From the NCBI GenBank assembly GCA_946887385.1, contig CAMPKU010000001.1, positions 22,656-86,655 on the forward strand: a DNA stretch of 64,000 nucleotides, in the 5' to 3' direction. The position numbers were made by a program, and so were the translations under genes. Position 1 is the stretch's first letter. Every line of letters begins with the position of its first letter. This document shows, one piece after another, positions 17,457 to 27,068 of this stretch. A model generated the notes under the pieces. It was not told the origin of the DNA and made no database searches. It was given only the letters and a program-made list of their open reading frames with translations. The stretch is from an uncultured Gammaproteobacteria bacterium (GTDB lineage: Bacteria; Pseudomonadota; Gammaproteobacteria; Rariloculales; Rariloculaceae).

Positions 17457-18635
17457 CTATAACACCGGCTTGCGAATCGCGACCGACAGATAGGGCACCA
17501 AAGCGGCCCCGTCGACCACACTAGCCGCGATCTTGAGCGGCGCAGCCATGGAGCGCTTGAGCGTCCCGCGCCAGCCGCTGCCGCTGCCACTGCCGCCGGC
17601 AGCGTAGCCGCGGATCCACAAGTCCAGCGCCCCTTTCACGCCAAGGCGGCGAGGCTCGAGCACGATCGGCTCACCTTCGTCGCACGGAAGCAGGCGCACG
17701 ATCTCCTTTACGGTGGCGCCGCGAATGCCGTCGCGCCGCATCTCGTCCCACGTGGCGTTGCGGCGCACGCGCTTCGACCAGCGCCGCGCGTACGCTTCCG
17801 CGAGCCGATCGGGCAAATAATTGATGAACGGCAGGCCGGTGGTGTGAGTTTCCACGGGGAACCACCGAGCCGGCGTTTCGTCGATCAGCATGACGCCGCC
17901 GGGAGCGAGCAAACGCCACAGCGACGGCAACAGCGTCGCGCGCTCGGCAGGCAGCAGGTGCTCGAAGACGGCGCTCAGCACAACGGCGCGGAACGGCCCG
18001 ATGCCGTCCGGCATTCGCCCGCCGCTCGGCGAGAGCAAGAACTTCGCGTGGCTCAGGTTATAGAACTGGGCACGCGCGCGCGCCACCTCGAGATTCGTGG
18101 CCCGCAGCTCCACGCCGGTGATGCGGCTCGCCGCAAGCAACTGCGCCAGAATGACGGTGGATGAGCCGGCGCCGCAGCCGAAATCGAGCACATCGGAGCC
18201 CACGAGCTCGTTCGGATCGATATGCGCCGTAACCGTGAGCTCGAGGTGCGGTCGAAGGTAAGTTGGATCCTCATCCCGCATGATCTCGTCACACAAGGAC
18301 GCGGCCCCTTTGGCGTTCAGGATGCGCCGCACCAACTCATCGGAATAGGCGGTGTCCCACGTAGCGCGGCGAACGTACGCGCCGTTGCGCAGTGCCTCGA
18401 CCAAAAGCCGGCGTTTGCCGTTGCCGAGAGGCGTCAGCGATATGCGGTAATTGCGCCACGAAATCTGCGTCGCTCGCAGGTCACTGGCCGCGCGTGGGCG
18501 ATCGAAGCTCGCGGCACTCGCCGTGCTGTTAGCTAAATCCACCTGAACGACTCCCCGGCCGGATCGGCCGTTCCCCCGTCTCGCGTTGAAACGCGGGAAT
18601 GCAAGTTTCAGTCCACGAATGAAATATCGGAGCAC
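17457..18635 (-). CDS. Class I SAM-dependent methyltransferase
   Basis: An approximately 390-residue methyltransferase. The SAM-binding motif VLDFGCGAGSSTVIL falls about 125 residues after the chosen start. It is followed by GVELRATNLEVARARA and then AVVLSAVFEHLLPAERATLL and LLAPGGVMLIDETP, the usual motif series. The C-terminus has a short Gly/Ser run (AAGGSGSGSGW) before a hydrophobic end. The frame stays open to TTG 18824, but that would span a divergent sigma-54 promoter at 18770; GTG 18635 is a compromise without a strong ribosome site. It stands alone between convergent and divergent neighbours in the EPS locus. Substrate is unknown. Confidence 0.78.
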   Translation of the reverse strand: MLRYFIRGLKLAFPRFNARRGNGRSGRGVVQVDLANSTASAASFDRPRAASDLRATQISWRNYRISLTPLGNGKRRLLVEALRNGAYVRRATWDTAYSDELVRRILNAKGAASLCDEIMRDEDPTYLRPHLELTVTAHIDPNELVGSDVLDFGCGAGSSTVILAQLLAASRITGVELRATNLEVARARAQFYNLSHAKFLLSPSGGRMPDGIGPFRAVVLSAVFEHLLPAERATLLPSLWRLLAPGGVMLIDETPARWFPVETHTTGLPFINYLPDRLAEAYARRWSKRVRRNATWDEMRRDGIRGATVKEIVRLLPCDEGEPIVLEPRRLGVKGALDLWIRGYAAGGSGSGSGWRGTLKRSMAAPLKIAASVVDGAALVPYLSVAIRKPVL

Positions 18636-18769
18636 GTCGCGGGGCTGTCCGCTGCACTCAGCCAATTTGTGAGAGCTTTCCAAAAATTGCTCGCTAGCTG
18701 TGGCGCGCGCGAGCCCGCGCGCACCTAGCGCCGCCACGGCTTCTCGCGCGGTCGTCGCGTTCTTGCCAC

Positions 18770-18785
18770 TGGCACATCGCTTGCA
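18770..18785 (+). promoter_or_regulatory. Sigma-54 promoter of the priming transferase operon
   Basis: TGGCACATCGCTTGCA matches the sigma-54 consensus at every defined position. It lies 65 bases before the GTG start at 18850. Confidence 0.8.
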
Positions 18786-18849
18786 TTCGGAAGTGGTCCC
18801 CGGAGTTGGGGAGTTGGGGGTCAACGGCCCGGCGCCAGGGAGAGTTTGA

Positions 18850-20274
18850 GTGCTACACCCGAGGATCGACGTTCAGATTACGTTGCTGACGTTTCTTCGA
18901 GTTGTTCTGGTGCCCAGCGTCGCAATCGCGTCGCTCGTCGCTTCGACGACACTGCTAGGGCTGCCTTTCACCGAGCCGTATGTTGCGCTCGCTATCATTG
19001 CCGCGCTGCTCACGCTGCTCGTGATGGCGCGCGACGCCGTGCAGCAAGCCAATCTGGTGGGCGCTCACGGGCTCACGCTTGCCAGCCGGATCGGCCTGGG
19101 TTGGCTGGCCGTCGTAGGCGTGCTGCTGCTCTTGGGCTATGCCACCAAGACTTCGGAGATTTTCTCGCGGCGCGCGCTATTTCTGTGGTTCTTGCTCACT
19201 CCGCCGTTCCTCGTGGGCGCGTCGATCGCCGTTCAGCAGTGGCTGCGGGCGCTACTGGTGTCGTCGCGCAACAGCCGCAGCGCGGTCATCGTCGGAACCA
19301 CCAAGATGGCGCTCGAGCTCGCGCGAACCCTGCATCAGCGTCCCGAGCTCGGTTTGAAACTGCGCTGCGTATTCGTCGATGAGGCCGCCGGCGATGTGCC
19401 CATCGACAATGCGACGAGCTCGGCCATTCGCCGGATCGCCGGGGCAGAAATCCGCACGGGCGGCCGCGTTCGCGACTACGTGAACGCCCGGCACATCGAG
19501 GTGGTCTTCATTGCCAGAGAAACGCATGCCCCCGGCGTGCGCGAGATGTGCGACGAGCTGCGCGACACCACCACATCGGTGTATCTGATCCCGGACGTGT
19601 CGTTGTACGACCTCATGCAGGCGCGAGTCGGCGACGTGGACGGGATTCCCGTTATTGCCCTGTGCGAGTCGCCGTTTCAAGGTGGCAGCGGCGCGTTGAA
19701 ACGAGGCACGGACATCGTGTTCGCAACGTTGCTGCTGATCGTGGCGGCGCCCGTGATGCTCTTGATCGCGCTGGCAATCAAGCTCGATTCGCCGGGCCGC
19801 GTGTTTTTCAAGCAAGACCGGTACGGGCTCGATGGCGAGCGCATTGTCGTTTACAAGTTTCGGACGATGACGGTGTGCGAGAACGGCGACTGCATTGTGC
19901 AGGCGAAGCGCAACGACGCGCGCGTTACTCGCGTAGGGCGACTCCTACGCCGCACCTCGCTCGACGAGCTGCCGCAGCTAGTCAACGTGCTCCAAGGGCG
20001 CATGAGTCTCGTAGGGCCGCGGCCGCATGCCGTGGCGCACAACGAGCAATATCGGAAACTGATTTCGGGATACATGGTGCGCCACAAAGTGACGCCGGGT
20101 ATCACGGGATTGGCGCAAGTTAGCGGCTGCCGCGGCGAGACCTCGACGCTCGACGACATGCGGCGCCGCGTGCAGTACGACCTGGAGTATCTGCGGCATT
20201 GGTGCTGGCTGCTCGACATCAAGATCATGTTGCGCACTCTGGTGCTGCTCGTGCGCGACAAGCGTGCGTACTGA
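18850..20274 (+). CDS. Undecaprenyl-phosphate sugar phosphotransferase (WcaJ/EpsE-like)
   Basis: A 474-residue integral membrane polyisoprenyl-phosphate hexose-1-phosphate transferase that starts EPS repeat-unit assembly. Four to five N-terminal helices (to about 140) precede a CoA-binding-like Rossmann domain ([17 protein letters not shown], about 143-160). The catalytic bacterial sugar transferase domain starts with [20 protein letters not shown] (about 280). Signature segments follow: [28 protein letters not shown] and [17 protein letters not shown] 18850 follows GGGAGAG. A sigma-54 promoter lies upstream. The outer-membrane barrel gene follows after 25 bases. Glucose-1-phosphate is the usual substrate; galactose is possible. 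Confidence 0.92.
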   Translation: MLHPRIDVQITLLTFLRVVLVPSVAIASLVASTTLLGLPFTEPYVALAIIAALLTLLVMARDAVQQANLVGAHGLTLASRIGLGWLAVVGVLLLLGYATKTSEIFSRRALFLWFLLTPPFLVGASIAVQQWLRALLVSSRNSRSAVIVGTTKMALELARTLHQRPELGLKLRCVFVDEAAGDVPIDNATSSAIRRIAGAEIRTGGRVRDYVNARHIEVVFIARETHAPGVREMCDELRDTTTSVYLIPDVSLYDLMQARVGDVDGIPVIALCESPFQGGSGALKRGTDIVFATLLLIVAAPVMLLIALAIKLDSPGRVFFKQDRYGLDGERIVVYKFRTMTVCENGDCIVQAKRNDARVTRVGRLLRRTSLDELPQLVNVLQGRMSLVGPRPHAVAHNEQYRKLISGYMVRHKVTPGITGLAQVSGCRGETSTLDDMRRRVQYDLEYLRHWCWLLDIKIMLRTLVLLVRDKRAY

Positions 20275-20299
20275 CTCTGGTTAGGGAGGAGGTTCTACA

Positions 20300-21571
20300 A
20301 TGAAAGTTGATGAGAGCGCACGCCGCTTCGGCGCGTGTCTGGTAGCCGGTTGCGCGTGTTTCACCTACGCGACGGCGGCCCACGCGGATTGGGAGGTGAT
20401 TCCCGACATCACGCTCGAAGCCGAAACCAACGACAACCCCACGCTCAACGTGTCGAGCGGCGCCCTGCCGGGCACGGAGCCTACGGTCGACTCCGCGAGT
20501 CGGCTGCTCGCGGACGTGGTGCTGCGGCTAACGCGTGCCGAGCCGCGCGGCGAGATCAGCTTCGAGCCGCGCGTACGCGGCGATGCTTACATGGACGAAG
20601 ATGCGCGGGCGTTCGAAAGCACGGACGTGTTCCTGCGCTCCAACGGCGTGCATCGCGGCCAGACGGTGCGCGTGGGTTATTCGGCGGACGTCGCGCGCGA
20701 GCGCATCCTCGGCGTTGAGTTCCTGGAGACGCTGCCCACGGGCGTAGTCGGTGACGATCCGAGTGCGATCGCTACCACCCAGGTCGGCGCCAACGAGCGG
20801 CGGACGCGCGTTGGCGTGGCGCCGTACGTCGATATCGAGCTCAGCAGCCGAGGCACCATTCGCCTCGACGGCCGGATCGTGGACGTCGACTACGACGGCG
20901 GCGTTGGCGACGGGCGCACCGACTTTCTAGAGCGCGCCATCGGCGGCGAGTACCAGCGTAACCTCGACGAGCGCGGCACGCTGGCTGTGCGTCTATTCGC
21001 CACGGGCTACGAGGCGGCGCTCAACAACAACCTTACCGACACGCGCGGCTTCGAGCTCATCTACGCGCGCGAAGTTTCCGAGCTGTGGTCGTGGACCGTC
21101 AACGGCGGCACGCAGCGCTCCGATTTCGCGCTGACCACGGGGGGGCGCCGCATCCGCGGAACGGACAATACCGGCACGTTCGGCATCGGGGCGACCAAGC
21201 GCGGCGAGTTATCGGGAATGCGGGCAGAGCTGCAACGGCGTATGAGCCCCGACGCGCTGGGATTCGTCGCGCCGCGAGACGAGCTGCGGCTCAGCTGGCA
21301 GCGCATGTTGTCCCCGCGCGTCAACGGCCGGATGGTGCTGCGCGCGATCGATGCGGAAGGCGTGCCGACGGTGGTCGATAGCGATCGGCGGTACGGCCGC
21401 GCGGAGTTCGACGTGGAGTGGCGCTTTCGCCAACAGTGGTGGTTCGTGGCCGGCTACGCGCACGCAACGGTGCGCTCCGCGCTTGCGGTAAGCGGCGCAG
21501 AATCGAACGCCTTGACGCTCGGGGTGCGCTACCGCGGCGGCAACGTCCAAACCGGTGCGCTCACGTTGTAA
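20300..21571 (+). CDS. EPS-associated outer-membrane beta-barrel protein
   Basis: A 423-residue protein with a signal peptide (cleavage near AAHADWEV, about 32). Alternating hydrophobic/polar strands typical of an outer-membrane barrel fill the rest (for example RTRVGVAPYVDIELSSR, GTIRLDGRIVDVDYDGG). It resembles the barrel proteins adjacent to priming transferases in EPS and PEP-CTERM loci (TIGR03016/EpsL-like), which are thought to help the polymer cross the outer membrane. ATG 20300 has a strong GGAGGAGG-type site. It is co-transcribed with the priming transferase. Family assignment is by context and composition only. Confidence 0.75.
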   Translation: MKVDESARRFGACLVAGCACFTYATAAHADWEVIPDITLEAETNDNPTLNVSSGALPGTEPTVDSASRLLADVVLRLTRAEPRGEISFEPRVRGDAYMDEDARAFESTDVFLRSNGVHRGQTVRVGYSADVARERILGVEFLETLPTGVVGDDPSAIATTQVGANERRTRVGVAPYVDIELSSRGTIRLDGRIVDVDYDGGVGDGRTDFLERAIGGEYQRNLDERGTLAVRLFATGYEAALNNNLTDTRGFELIYAREVSELWSWTVNGGTQRSDFALTTGGRRIRGTDNTGTFGIGATKRGELSGMRAELQRRMSPDALGFVAPRDELRLSWQRMLSPRVNGRMVLRAIDAEGVPTVVDSDRRYGRAEFDVEWRFRQQWWFVAGYAHATVRSALAVSGAESNALTLGVRYRGGNVQTGALTL

Positions 21572-21586
21572 CCCGCGACTGCGGGT
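21571..21586 (+). terminator. Small hairpin after the barrel gene
   Basis: ACCCGC-GACT-GCGGGT forms a 6-bp stem that begins on the stop codon. There is no T-run, so termination is uncertain. Confidence 0.3.
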
Positions 21587-21626
21587 CGCGGAGGCCGCCG
21601 AACGGCGTGCCGCGATGCGAGCGGCG

Positions 21627-21642
21627 TGGCACAAGCCTTGCA
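21627..21642 (+). promoter_or_regulatory. Sigma-54 promoter of the GT4/GT9 pair
   Basis: TGGCACAAGCCTTGCA is a perfect consensus 66 bases upstream of the GTG start at 21708. A leader hairpin, AGCAGGT-GGAC-ACCTGCT (21656-21673), follows about where transcription should begin. Confidence 0.8.
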
Positions 21643-21707
21643 CGCTCGCCCCCTAAGCAGGTGGACACCTGCTCTGCCAAGGACGGGACCAGAAGGAGGG
21701 CGAGTCA

Positions 21708-23000
21708 GTGCCTCAACGAATAGCCATCATCAGCGATCACGCGTCGCCGCTCGCCGCCGTTGGCGGTATAGACAGCGGTGGTCAGAACGTTTACGTGGCC
21801 GAGACGGCGCGGCAGCTCGCGGCGCGCGGCCATCGCGTGGACGTCTTCACACGTAGGGACCGGCCCGACGTGCCCGAAGTCGTCGACTGGTTGCCGGGCG
21901 TCCGGGTGATTCACGTGCCGGTGGGCCCGGCGGCGTTCGTTCGCAAGGAGGATTTGCTGCCGTGGATGCCGGAGTTCGCGGCGTTCGTGCAGCGCTTCGC
22001 CGCCGAGGAGCGTTACGACGTTGCCCACGCACACTTCTTCATGTCGGGCCTGGTGGCGATGCATCTGAAAGCCGCCACCGGCTTGCCGTTCGTGGTGACG
22101 TTTCACGCGCTTGGCCTCGTGCGCCGCTTGCACCAAGGCGCCGCGGACGAGTTCTCGGCGAAGCGCATCGCGATCGAGCGTGACGTGATGGCGGCCGCCG
22201 ATGCGATCGTTGCCGAGTGCCCCGACGATCGGCGAAATCTGGTGACGCTCTATAACGCCGATCCGCACCGAATCCTCGTGATTCCGTGCGGCTATGCCGG
22301 CGAGGATTTCTGGCCGATCGCGCCGCGCTTCGCGCGTCACGTGCTCGGCTTCCCGAGCGACGTGCCGATTCTGCTCACGGTTGGACGATTGGTGCCGCGC
22401 AAGGGTGTGGACAACGTCATTCGCGCGCTCGACGTGCTCGTGCGCAGGCTCGGAGTGCCGGCGGAGTTGCTCGTCGTTGGCGGCAACTCCGACATCGCGG
22501 ACGCCGCCACGACGCCGGAAATCGGGCGGTTGCGCAGCGTGGCCGAAGAGGCCGGCGTCGCCGACCGAGTCACGTTCACCGGCAGACGCTCGCGCGATCT
22601 TCTGAAGCTGTATTACAGCGCCGCGGACGTGTTCGTCACCACCCCTTGGTACGAGTCTTTCGGCATGACGCCGATCGAGGCCATGGCATGCGGCACGCCC
22701 GTCGTCGGCGCACGCGTGGGCGGCATCAAATACAGCGTTGTCGACGGCCGAACCGGGTTTCTCGTTCCGCCGAACGATCCGGTGACCCTTGCCGAACGGC
22801 TGAAAGAAGTGTGCTGCTCACCGCGTCTCGCGGAGCGGTTTGCGACGCAGGCCGTGCGGCGCGCTCACGCGCTGTTCCGCTGGGAGCATGTAGCACAGTC
22901 CCTGAGCGGGGTGTACCGCGAAGTGCAGCGCACAATGCCCGCGCTGCCTCCGCCGACGGTGGTGCCGCAGGTACCGGCCGAAGCGGTAGCCGCGGCATGA
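21708..23000 (+). CDS. GT4-family glycosyltransferase (MshA/sucrose-synthase-like)
   Basis: A 430-residue GT-B glycosyltransferase. The N-terminus has VGGIDSGGQNVYVAETARQL (about 16-35), the GGQxVYV signature of the sucrose-phosphate-synthase/MshA branch of GT4. The C-terminal domain shows LLTVGRLVPRKGVDNVIRAL and TPWYESFGMTPIEAMACG, the donor-nucleotide site. GTG 21708 follows AGAAGGAGGG. The stop overlaps the ATG of the GT9-like gene (ATGA), so the two are translationally coupled. Sigma-54 control is predicted. An EPS or cell-surface sugar transfer is likely; the sucrose-like signature may instead indicate a small soluble acceptor. Confidence 0.9.
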   Translation: MPQRIAIISDHASPLAAVGGIDSGGQNVYVAETARQLAARGHRVDVFTRRDRPDVPEVVDWLPGVRVIHVPVGPAAFVRKEDLLPWMPEFAAFVQRFAAEERYDVAHAHFFMSGLVAMHLKAATGLPFVVTFHALGLVRRLHQGAADEFSAKRIAIERDVMAAADAIVAECPDDRRNLVTLYNADPHRILVIPCGYAGEDFWPIAPRFARHVLGFPSDVPILLTVGRLVPRKGVDNVIRALDVLVRRLGVPAELLVVGGNSDIADAATTPEIGRLRSVAEEAGVADRVTFTGRRSRDLLKLYYSAADVFVTTPWYESFGMTPIEAMACGTPVVGARVGGIKYSVVDGRTGFLVPPNDPVTLAERLKEVCCSPRLAERFATQAVRRAHALFRWEHVAQSLSGVYREVQRTMPALPPPTVVPQVPAEAVAAA

Positions 23001-23599
23001 GCGGCCGCGAGCTCGAAGACGAGCGCGAAACGCCGGCACACGCAGCACTTCACACGCTCGAGGGCGCGCGCGACCTCGTGCCCCACGGCTATGTGTGCGT
23101 TCATCCGGGCGCGCCGTTGCCGTCGCGCCGCTGGTATCCGGAGCGCTTCGCCATCGTGGCCGACGCGCTCGCGGCGCGCGGTTTGCGCGTCGTGCTCACC
23201 GGCACGGCGGCGGAAATCGTGCCGGCGCGCCGAGTGGCCGAGCTCATGATCGCGCCGGCCGTCAACCTGGCAGGGAAGACGACCTTCGGCACATTTAGCG
23301 CGCTCATCGACGGCGCACGCCTCGTCGTGGCCAACGACACCGGTGTGCGGCGAGTGGCCGCGGCGCGGGGCACGCCCTGTGTCGCCGTGGCATGCGGCAC
23401 CGACGTGTGTATGGCCGCGAACGGGCAGAGCGAGCGTCTGCTCTTCGCCGAAGTGACTTGCCGCCCGTGCGTTCACGAGCGGTGCCCGGTGGGCCATCCG
23501 TGTGCGCACGGCGTGGAGAGCCGCGAGGTGTTGGCGGCGGCCGGCGAGCTGCTCGCGCGGCCACCGAGCGCCTCCGAGTCCCCGATCTGCACCGTCTGA
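22997..23599 (+). CDS. GT9-like protein lacking the N-terminal domain
   Basis: A 200-residue protein matching only the C-terminal Rossmann half of GT9 heptosyltransferase-like enzymes. [19 protein letters not shown] (about 34-52) resembles the GT9 donor-binding start, and [17 protein letters not shown] the later nucleotide-sugar motif. A cysteine cluster, [15 protein letters not shown], matches GT9 relatives. Full-length GT9 proteins are about 330-350 residues, so the acceptor domain is missing. An ATGA overlap with the upstream GT4 suggests the two act together. The frame is open upstream, but that extension is a shadow of the GT4 gene, so the shortened form looks genuine. Confidence 0.75.
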   Translation: MSGRELEDERETPAHAALHTLEGARDLVPHGYVCVHPGAPLPSRRWYPERFAIVADALAARGLRVVLTGTAAEIVPARRVAELMIAPAVNLAGKTTFGTFSALIDGARLVVANDTGVRRVAAARGTPCVAVACGTDVCMAANGQSERLLFAEVTCRPCVHERCPVGHPCAHGVESREVLAAAGELLARPPSASESPICTV

Positions 23600-23611
23600 C
23601 GCCACACCGCG

Positions 23612-23627
23612 TGGCATGGAACTTGCT
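23612..23627 (+). promoter_or_regulatory. Sigma-54 promoter of the ftsH-like gene
   Basis: TGGCATGGAACTTGCT matches the consensus, with T for C in the last -24 base. It ends 32 bases before the TTG start at 23659. Confidence 0.75.
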
Positions 23628-23658
23628 CCCTCGGAACAATCGGCCGGGGAGGCACGAG

Positions 23659-25743
23659 TTGGGCTGGCTCGACGAAATCAAGAATCGCAGTCAAGAAAAA
23701 GCCTCTGCGCCGGCACCGGGCCCAGCGGGTGCGCAGACGCCGGGCCGGCGCTCAGCGCCGAGACTGCCGCGCTACGTTTGGTTGTGGTTTGTCGCGGCGC
23801 TGCTGATCAACTTCGTCATCACGCGCTTCGTGGTGCCGCCTGCAGATGCGCCGCTCACCGTGCCGTACACGCTGTTCAAAGAGCAGGCGGCGGCCGGCAA
23901 CGTCGCAGCCATCTACGCGCAAGGCGCTACCGTCGAGGGCCGCTTCGTGGAGCCCGTGACGTACCCGCTCGAAGGCTCAGCGGAGCCGGCCGCCGCGCCG
24001 CGCGGCGAGCCCGTCGAGCCGCGCACGTCGACGCAGTTCACGACCACCGTGCCGGCATTCGTCGATCCCGGCCTCGAAGCGCTGCTGGTCGAGAACAACG
24101 TCGAGATCAGCGCCGTGCCGATCCGCGAGGGGGGCAGCCCGATCGGTATGTTGCTGCTCGGGTTCGGGCCGGCGCTGCTTCTGATCGGCTTTTACGTTTG
24201 GATTTACCGGCGCGCGGCACGCCAAGGCGGCATGGGCGGCGGCCTCATGGGGATTGGCCGCAGCAAAGCCAAGCGCTACGACGTCGAGAGCGACATGAAA
24301 GTCACGTTCGACGACGTCGCCGGCATCGACGAGGCCGAGAACGAGCTCGTCGAGATCGTGGATTTTTTGAAGGCGCCGGAACGCTACACACGATTGGGCG
24401 GCACGGCACCGAAAGGCGTGCTGCTCGTAGGTGCGCCGGGCACGGGCAAGACGCTGCTGGCGAAAGCCGTGGCCGGCGAGGCCGGTGTGCCGTTTTTCTC
24501 GATGAGCGCCGCAGAGTTCATGGAAATGATCGTGGGCGTCGGCGCCGCGCGCGTGCGAGATTTGTTCAAGCAGGCGCGCGACAACGCGCCGGCGATCATC
24601 TTCATCGACGAGCTCGACGCGATCGGCCGCGCCCGCGGGCAATTTGCGATCGGCGGCTCCAACGAGCAGGAACAGACGCTCAATCAGATACTCACGGAGA
24701 TGGACGGCTTCTCGAGCCGCGCCGGTGTGATCGTGCTGGCGGCCACGAATCAACCCGACGTGCTCGACAAGGCGCTGCTCAGACCCGGGCGCTTCGATCG
24801 GCGCGTGGTCGTGAATTTACCGGACAAAGTGGGGCGAGCCGCGATCGTGAAAGTACACACGCGCGCAGTGCCGCTCGCCGCCGACGTGGTGCTCGAGGAG
24901 CTTGCGTCCGCCACACCGGGCTTCTCGGGCGCCGACTTGAAGAACATGGTGAACGAAGCGGCATTGCTCGCCGCGCGGCGCGACCAGGACGAAGTGCGCA
25001 TGAAGGACTTTTTCGACGCTCTGGAGAAGATCATGCTCGGTCCTGAGCGGCCGATACTCTTGAGCCGCGACGATCGCGAGCGCATCGCCTATCACGAGAG
25101 CGGCCATGCCGTGCTGGGGCTCGTGGTGGCGGGCGCGGATCCCGTGCACCGCGTGACGATCGTGCCGCGCGGCCAAGCGCTCGGCGTCACCTATCAGCGG
25201 CCGAGCACGGACCGTTACAACTATCCGGAAGCCTACCTGCGCGCGCGCATCGTCGGCATGCTCGGCGGCCGCGCCGCCGAGGAGATCGTCTTCGGCACGC
25301 GCACCACGGGCGCCGAGAGCGACATCGAGCAAGCCACCGCACTCGCCCGCAACATGGTGACGCGCTGGGGGATGAGCGACAAAGTAGGCCTCGTGCAGCT
25401 TGCGCCCCGCGCGAACCCGTATCTCGGCGGGGCGCCGGCGTTCGGTGCAGAGCGGCCGTTCAGCGAGACCACGGCTCACGCCATCGACGCGGAGATTCAC
25501 CGCATCATCAGCGACAGTTACGAGGAAGCCTGCCGGCTGCTGCGCGCGCACCGCAAAGCGCTCGATGCGCTCGTCGCCGCCTTGCTCGAAAAGGAGACGC
25601 TGGACGAGGCCGAGATCCTCGCCGTGACGAACCTGCCGCCGGCAGCCGAGCTGCCGGCGCGCGCCGCCGATGCGCTGCTGCACGATGCAGCGGCGGAGCG
25701 GGCACGTCTCGACACCGCCGCTAGACTTCGCGCAGGGCAGTGA
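23659..25743 (+). CDS. ftsH: FtsH-family ATP-dependent zinc metalloprotease
   Basis: A 694-residue membrane AAA+ protease that extracts and degrades membrane and short-lived proteins. TM1 is about 38-60 and TM2 about 168-190. Between them is a periplasmic domain with an Ala/Pro/Glu-rich insert (about 98-122). Walker A GAPGTGKT is near 258-265, Walker B is [10 protein letters not shown], the SRH ends RPGRFDRR, and the zinc site HESGH is near 478-482. The start is TTG 23659, with GGGGAGG six bases upstream; the longer frame begins before the sigma-54 promoter and is a GT9-gene shadow. The expected heat-shock promoter of housekeeping ftsH is absent, so this may be a second, EPS- or stress-specific copy. 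The last residues are encoded by a dispersed 32-bp repeat. Confidence 0.93.
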   Translation: MGWLDEIKNRSQEKASAPAPGPAGAQTPGRRSAPRLPRYVWLWFVAALLINFVITRFVVPPADAPLTVPYTLFKEQAAAGNVAAIYAQGATVEGRFVEPVTYPLEGSAEPAAAPRGEPVEPRTSTQFTTTVPAFVDPGLEALLVENNVEISAVPIREGGSPIGMLLLGFGPALLLIGFYVWIYRRAARQGGMGGGLMGIGRSKAKRYDVESDMKVTFDDVAGIDEAENELVEIVDFLKAPERYTRLGGTAPKGVLLVGAPGTGKTLLAKAVAGEAGVPFFSMSAAEFMEMIVGVGAARVRDLFKQARDNAPAIIFIDELDAIGRARGQFAIGGSNEQEQTLNQILTEMDGFSSRAGVIVLAATNQPDVLDKALLRPGRFDRRVVVNLPDKVGRAAIVKVHTRAVPLAADVVLEELASATPGFSGADLKNMVNEAALLAARRDQDEVRMKDFFDALEKIMLGPERPILLSRDDRERIAYHESGHAVLGLVVAGADPVHRVTIVPRGQALGVTYQRPSTDRYNYPEAYLRARIVGMLGGRAAEEIVFGTRTTGAESDIEQATALARNMVTRWGMSDKVGLVQLAPRANPYLGGAPAFGAERPFSETTAHAIDAEIHRIISDSYEEACRLLRAHRKALDALVAALLEKETLDEAEILAVTNLPPAAELPARAADALLHDAAAERARLDTAARLRAGQ
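25712..25743 (+). repeat. 32-bp dispersed repeat, copy 1 (end of ftsH)
   Basis: This stretch begins ACACCGCCGCTA and ends TTCGCGCAGGGCAGTGA, and it supplies the ftsH stop codon. It is identical to 36975-37006 except at three adjacent bases in the middle. Confidence 0.7.
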
Positions 25744-25783
25744 TCCGGCGTTTCTCGCGGCCCTCGAAGCCGCCGAACGCCCG

Positions 25784-26959
25784 CTACCGCCTGCTCACCT
25801 CGGTTTTCGGCGCAGGCACGTATGCAGGAACGCTCGTCGCCGTGTCGAGGAACCGCCGATAGAACGCACTATCGCGAATCTCCTCGTAAGCGCCTCTGTG
25901 GGCTTCACCGTTCCAGTGTGCATCGGTGGGCCATTCGAAACGGACGCCGGTCTTTTTGTGCTCGGTGAAGAAGTACGGCGCCATATCGACGACTTCGAAT
26001 CCCTGAGCGCGCGCCTGCTCCATAAAATAGCGGCGCACCTGCTGGAAATAGCCGTTCGGCACATCTTCGGGTGACTGCGCATCGTAGAGAGCGCCGCGCG
26101 AGGCATCGACAACGAATGCAATGTTCTTGCTCGGCAAGGACGCGTAGCTCGGAAGGAGCTGCAAGAACGCATCGACCGCAGCGCGCGCATCGAGCATTCG
26201 TCTTGAGGACGTATCCGCCGCCGTATTGTCGGCATACTTGATTTGCTCGTACTGAGCGGCAGCCCGTGCACGCAGCTTCGCCAGCGTGCGCGAGAGGTTG
26301 AGGTGCCAGTGCAGATAGCGGACTAAGGCAGATTCGCGCAGGATGCCGCGAAGGGGAACGTAGTCGCGTGGCAGAACTACGTTGTAGCGGCCGTCCTCGC
26401 CGGCATGGAATACGGGAAACGCCTCATGGGTGGCATATCTCGGCATGCTCTCGTCGAAGTCGTTAGCGATGATCACGAAGACCATCGACTCGACGTTGTA
26501 GTTGTCCTGCGCGTGCTTGGCATAGACGAGATACTGCGACAGCGGCGCGCCGCTTGCGCCGAAGCTGTACACGTGAAAATCGCCGCCGTAGAAGGACCGT
26601 GCGTCGCTCTCCAATCGCCCGAATAGCGTCTCCTCGTGGGGCACCATCACTGCCTCGACATAGGAATCGCCAATCACGGCAAGCACCGGTGTGGCCGGAT
26701 CGGCGTCGTAATCGTACTTGTTCACGAAGCCTTGCTTGTTGACGCGAACACGATTTACGTAGGAGAAGTTCCAGTCGCGCGAGAACACGACGTCGTCGTC
26801 GGGCTCGAACGAGAGCACAGGATGCTGTTGGTTCACGGGCCGATTCAGCGTGCCTTCGCTCACAGGCAGTAATCGCAGCACGAGCTCGGCGGCAAGCAAC
26901 GACACCGCGGTAGAACCGATGAGCGTGATGGCTCCAAAAAGAAGCGCTTTGCCGCGCAT
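25784..26959 (-). CDS. SGNH/GDSL-like hydrolase, AlgX/DltD type
   Basis: A 391-residue protein with one N-terminal membrane anchor (about 5-30), so the enzyme domain is periplasmic. GDSY (about 97-100) carries the nucleophile Ser, and TDAHWNGEAH near residue 350 supplies the DxxH of the SGNH fold. A conserved IIANDFDE is block III-like. ATG 26959 follows GGGAGGTACT. It lies downstream of the carbamoyltransferase/SxtJ/DUF5989 genes, with a 109-base gap. This gene set recurs in EPS clusters, where such proteins probably add or remove acyl groups on exported polysaccharide. The catalytic direction is not predictable. Confidence 0.82.
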   Translation of the reverse strand: MRGKALLFGAITLIGSTAVSLLAAELVLRLLPVSEGTLNRPVNQQHPVLSFEPDDDVVFSRDWNFSYVNRVRVNKQGFVNKYDYDADPATPVLAVIGDSYVEAVMVPHEETLFGRLESDARSFYGGDFHVYSFGASGAPLSQYLVYAKHAQDNYNVESMVFVIIANDFDESMPRYATHEAFPVFHAGEDGRYNVVLPRDYVPLRGILRESALVRYLHWHLNLSRTLAKLRARAAAQYEQIKYADNTAADTSSRRMLDARAAVDAFLQLLPSYASLPSKNIAFVVDASRGALYDAQSPEDVPNGYFQQVRRYFMEQARAQGFEVVDMAPYFFTEHKKTGVRFEWPTDAHWNGEAHRGAYEEIRDSAFYRRFLDTATSVPAYVPAPKTEVSRR

Positions 26960-27068
26960 AGTACCTCCCTTGGCACGTCGAGGATTAAGGCCTCAACGCG
27001 TTGCACTCCTGCGCCGCGCGACCGAGCGCGCAGCTTAAAGCAGCGTCCGAACTCAAGCGGCCGAAGCG

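Noticed and set aside
23392..23658. Longer ftsH frame starting 89 codons upstream
   Set aside because: It overlaps the GT9-like gene antiparallel in frame use, contains Arg-rich shadow sequence and starts upstream of the sigma-54 promoter.
26960..26980. TGGCACGTCGAGGATT as a sigma-54 site
   Set aside because: The -24 half is present but no GC occurs at -12, and it points away from the nearest minus-strand start.
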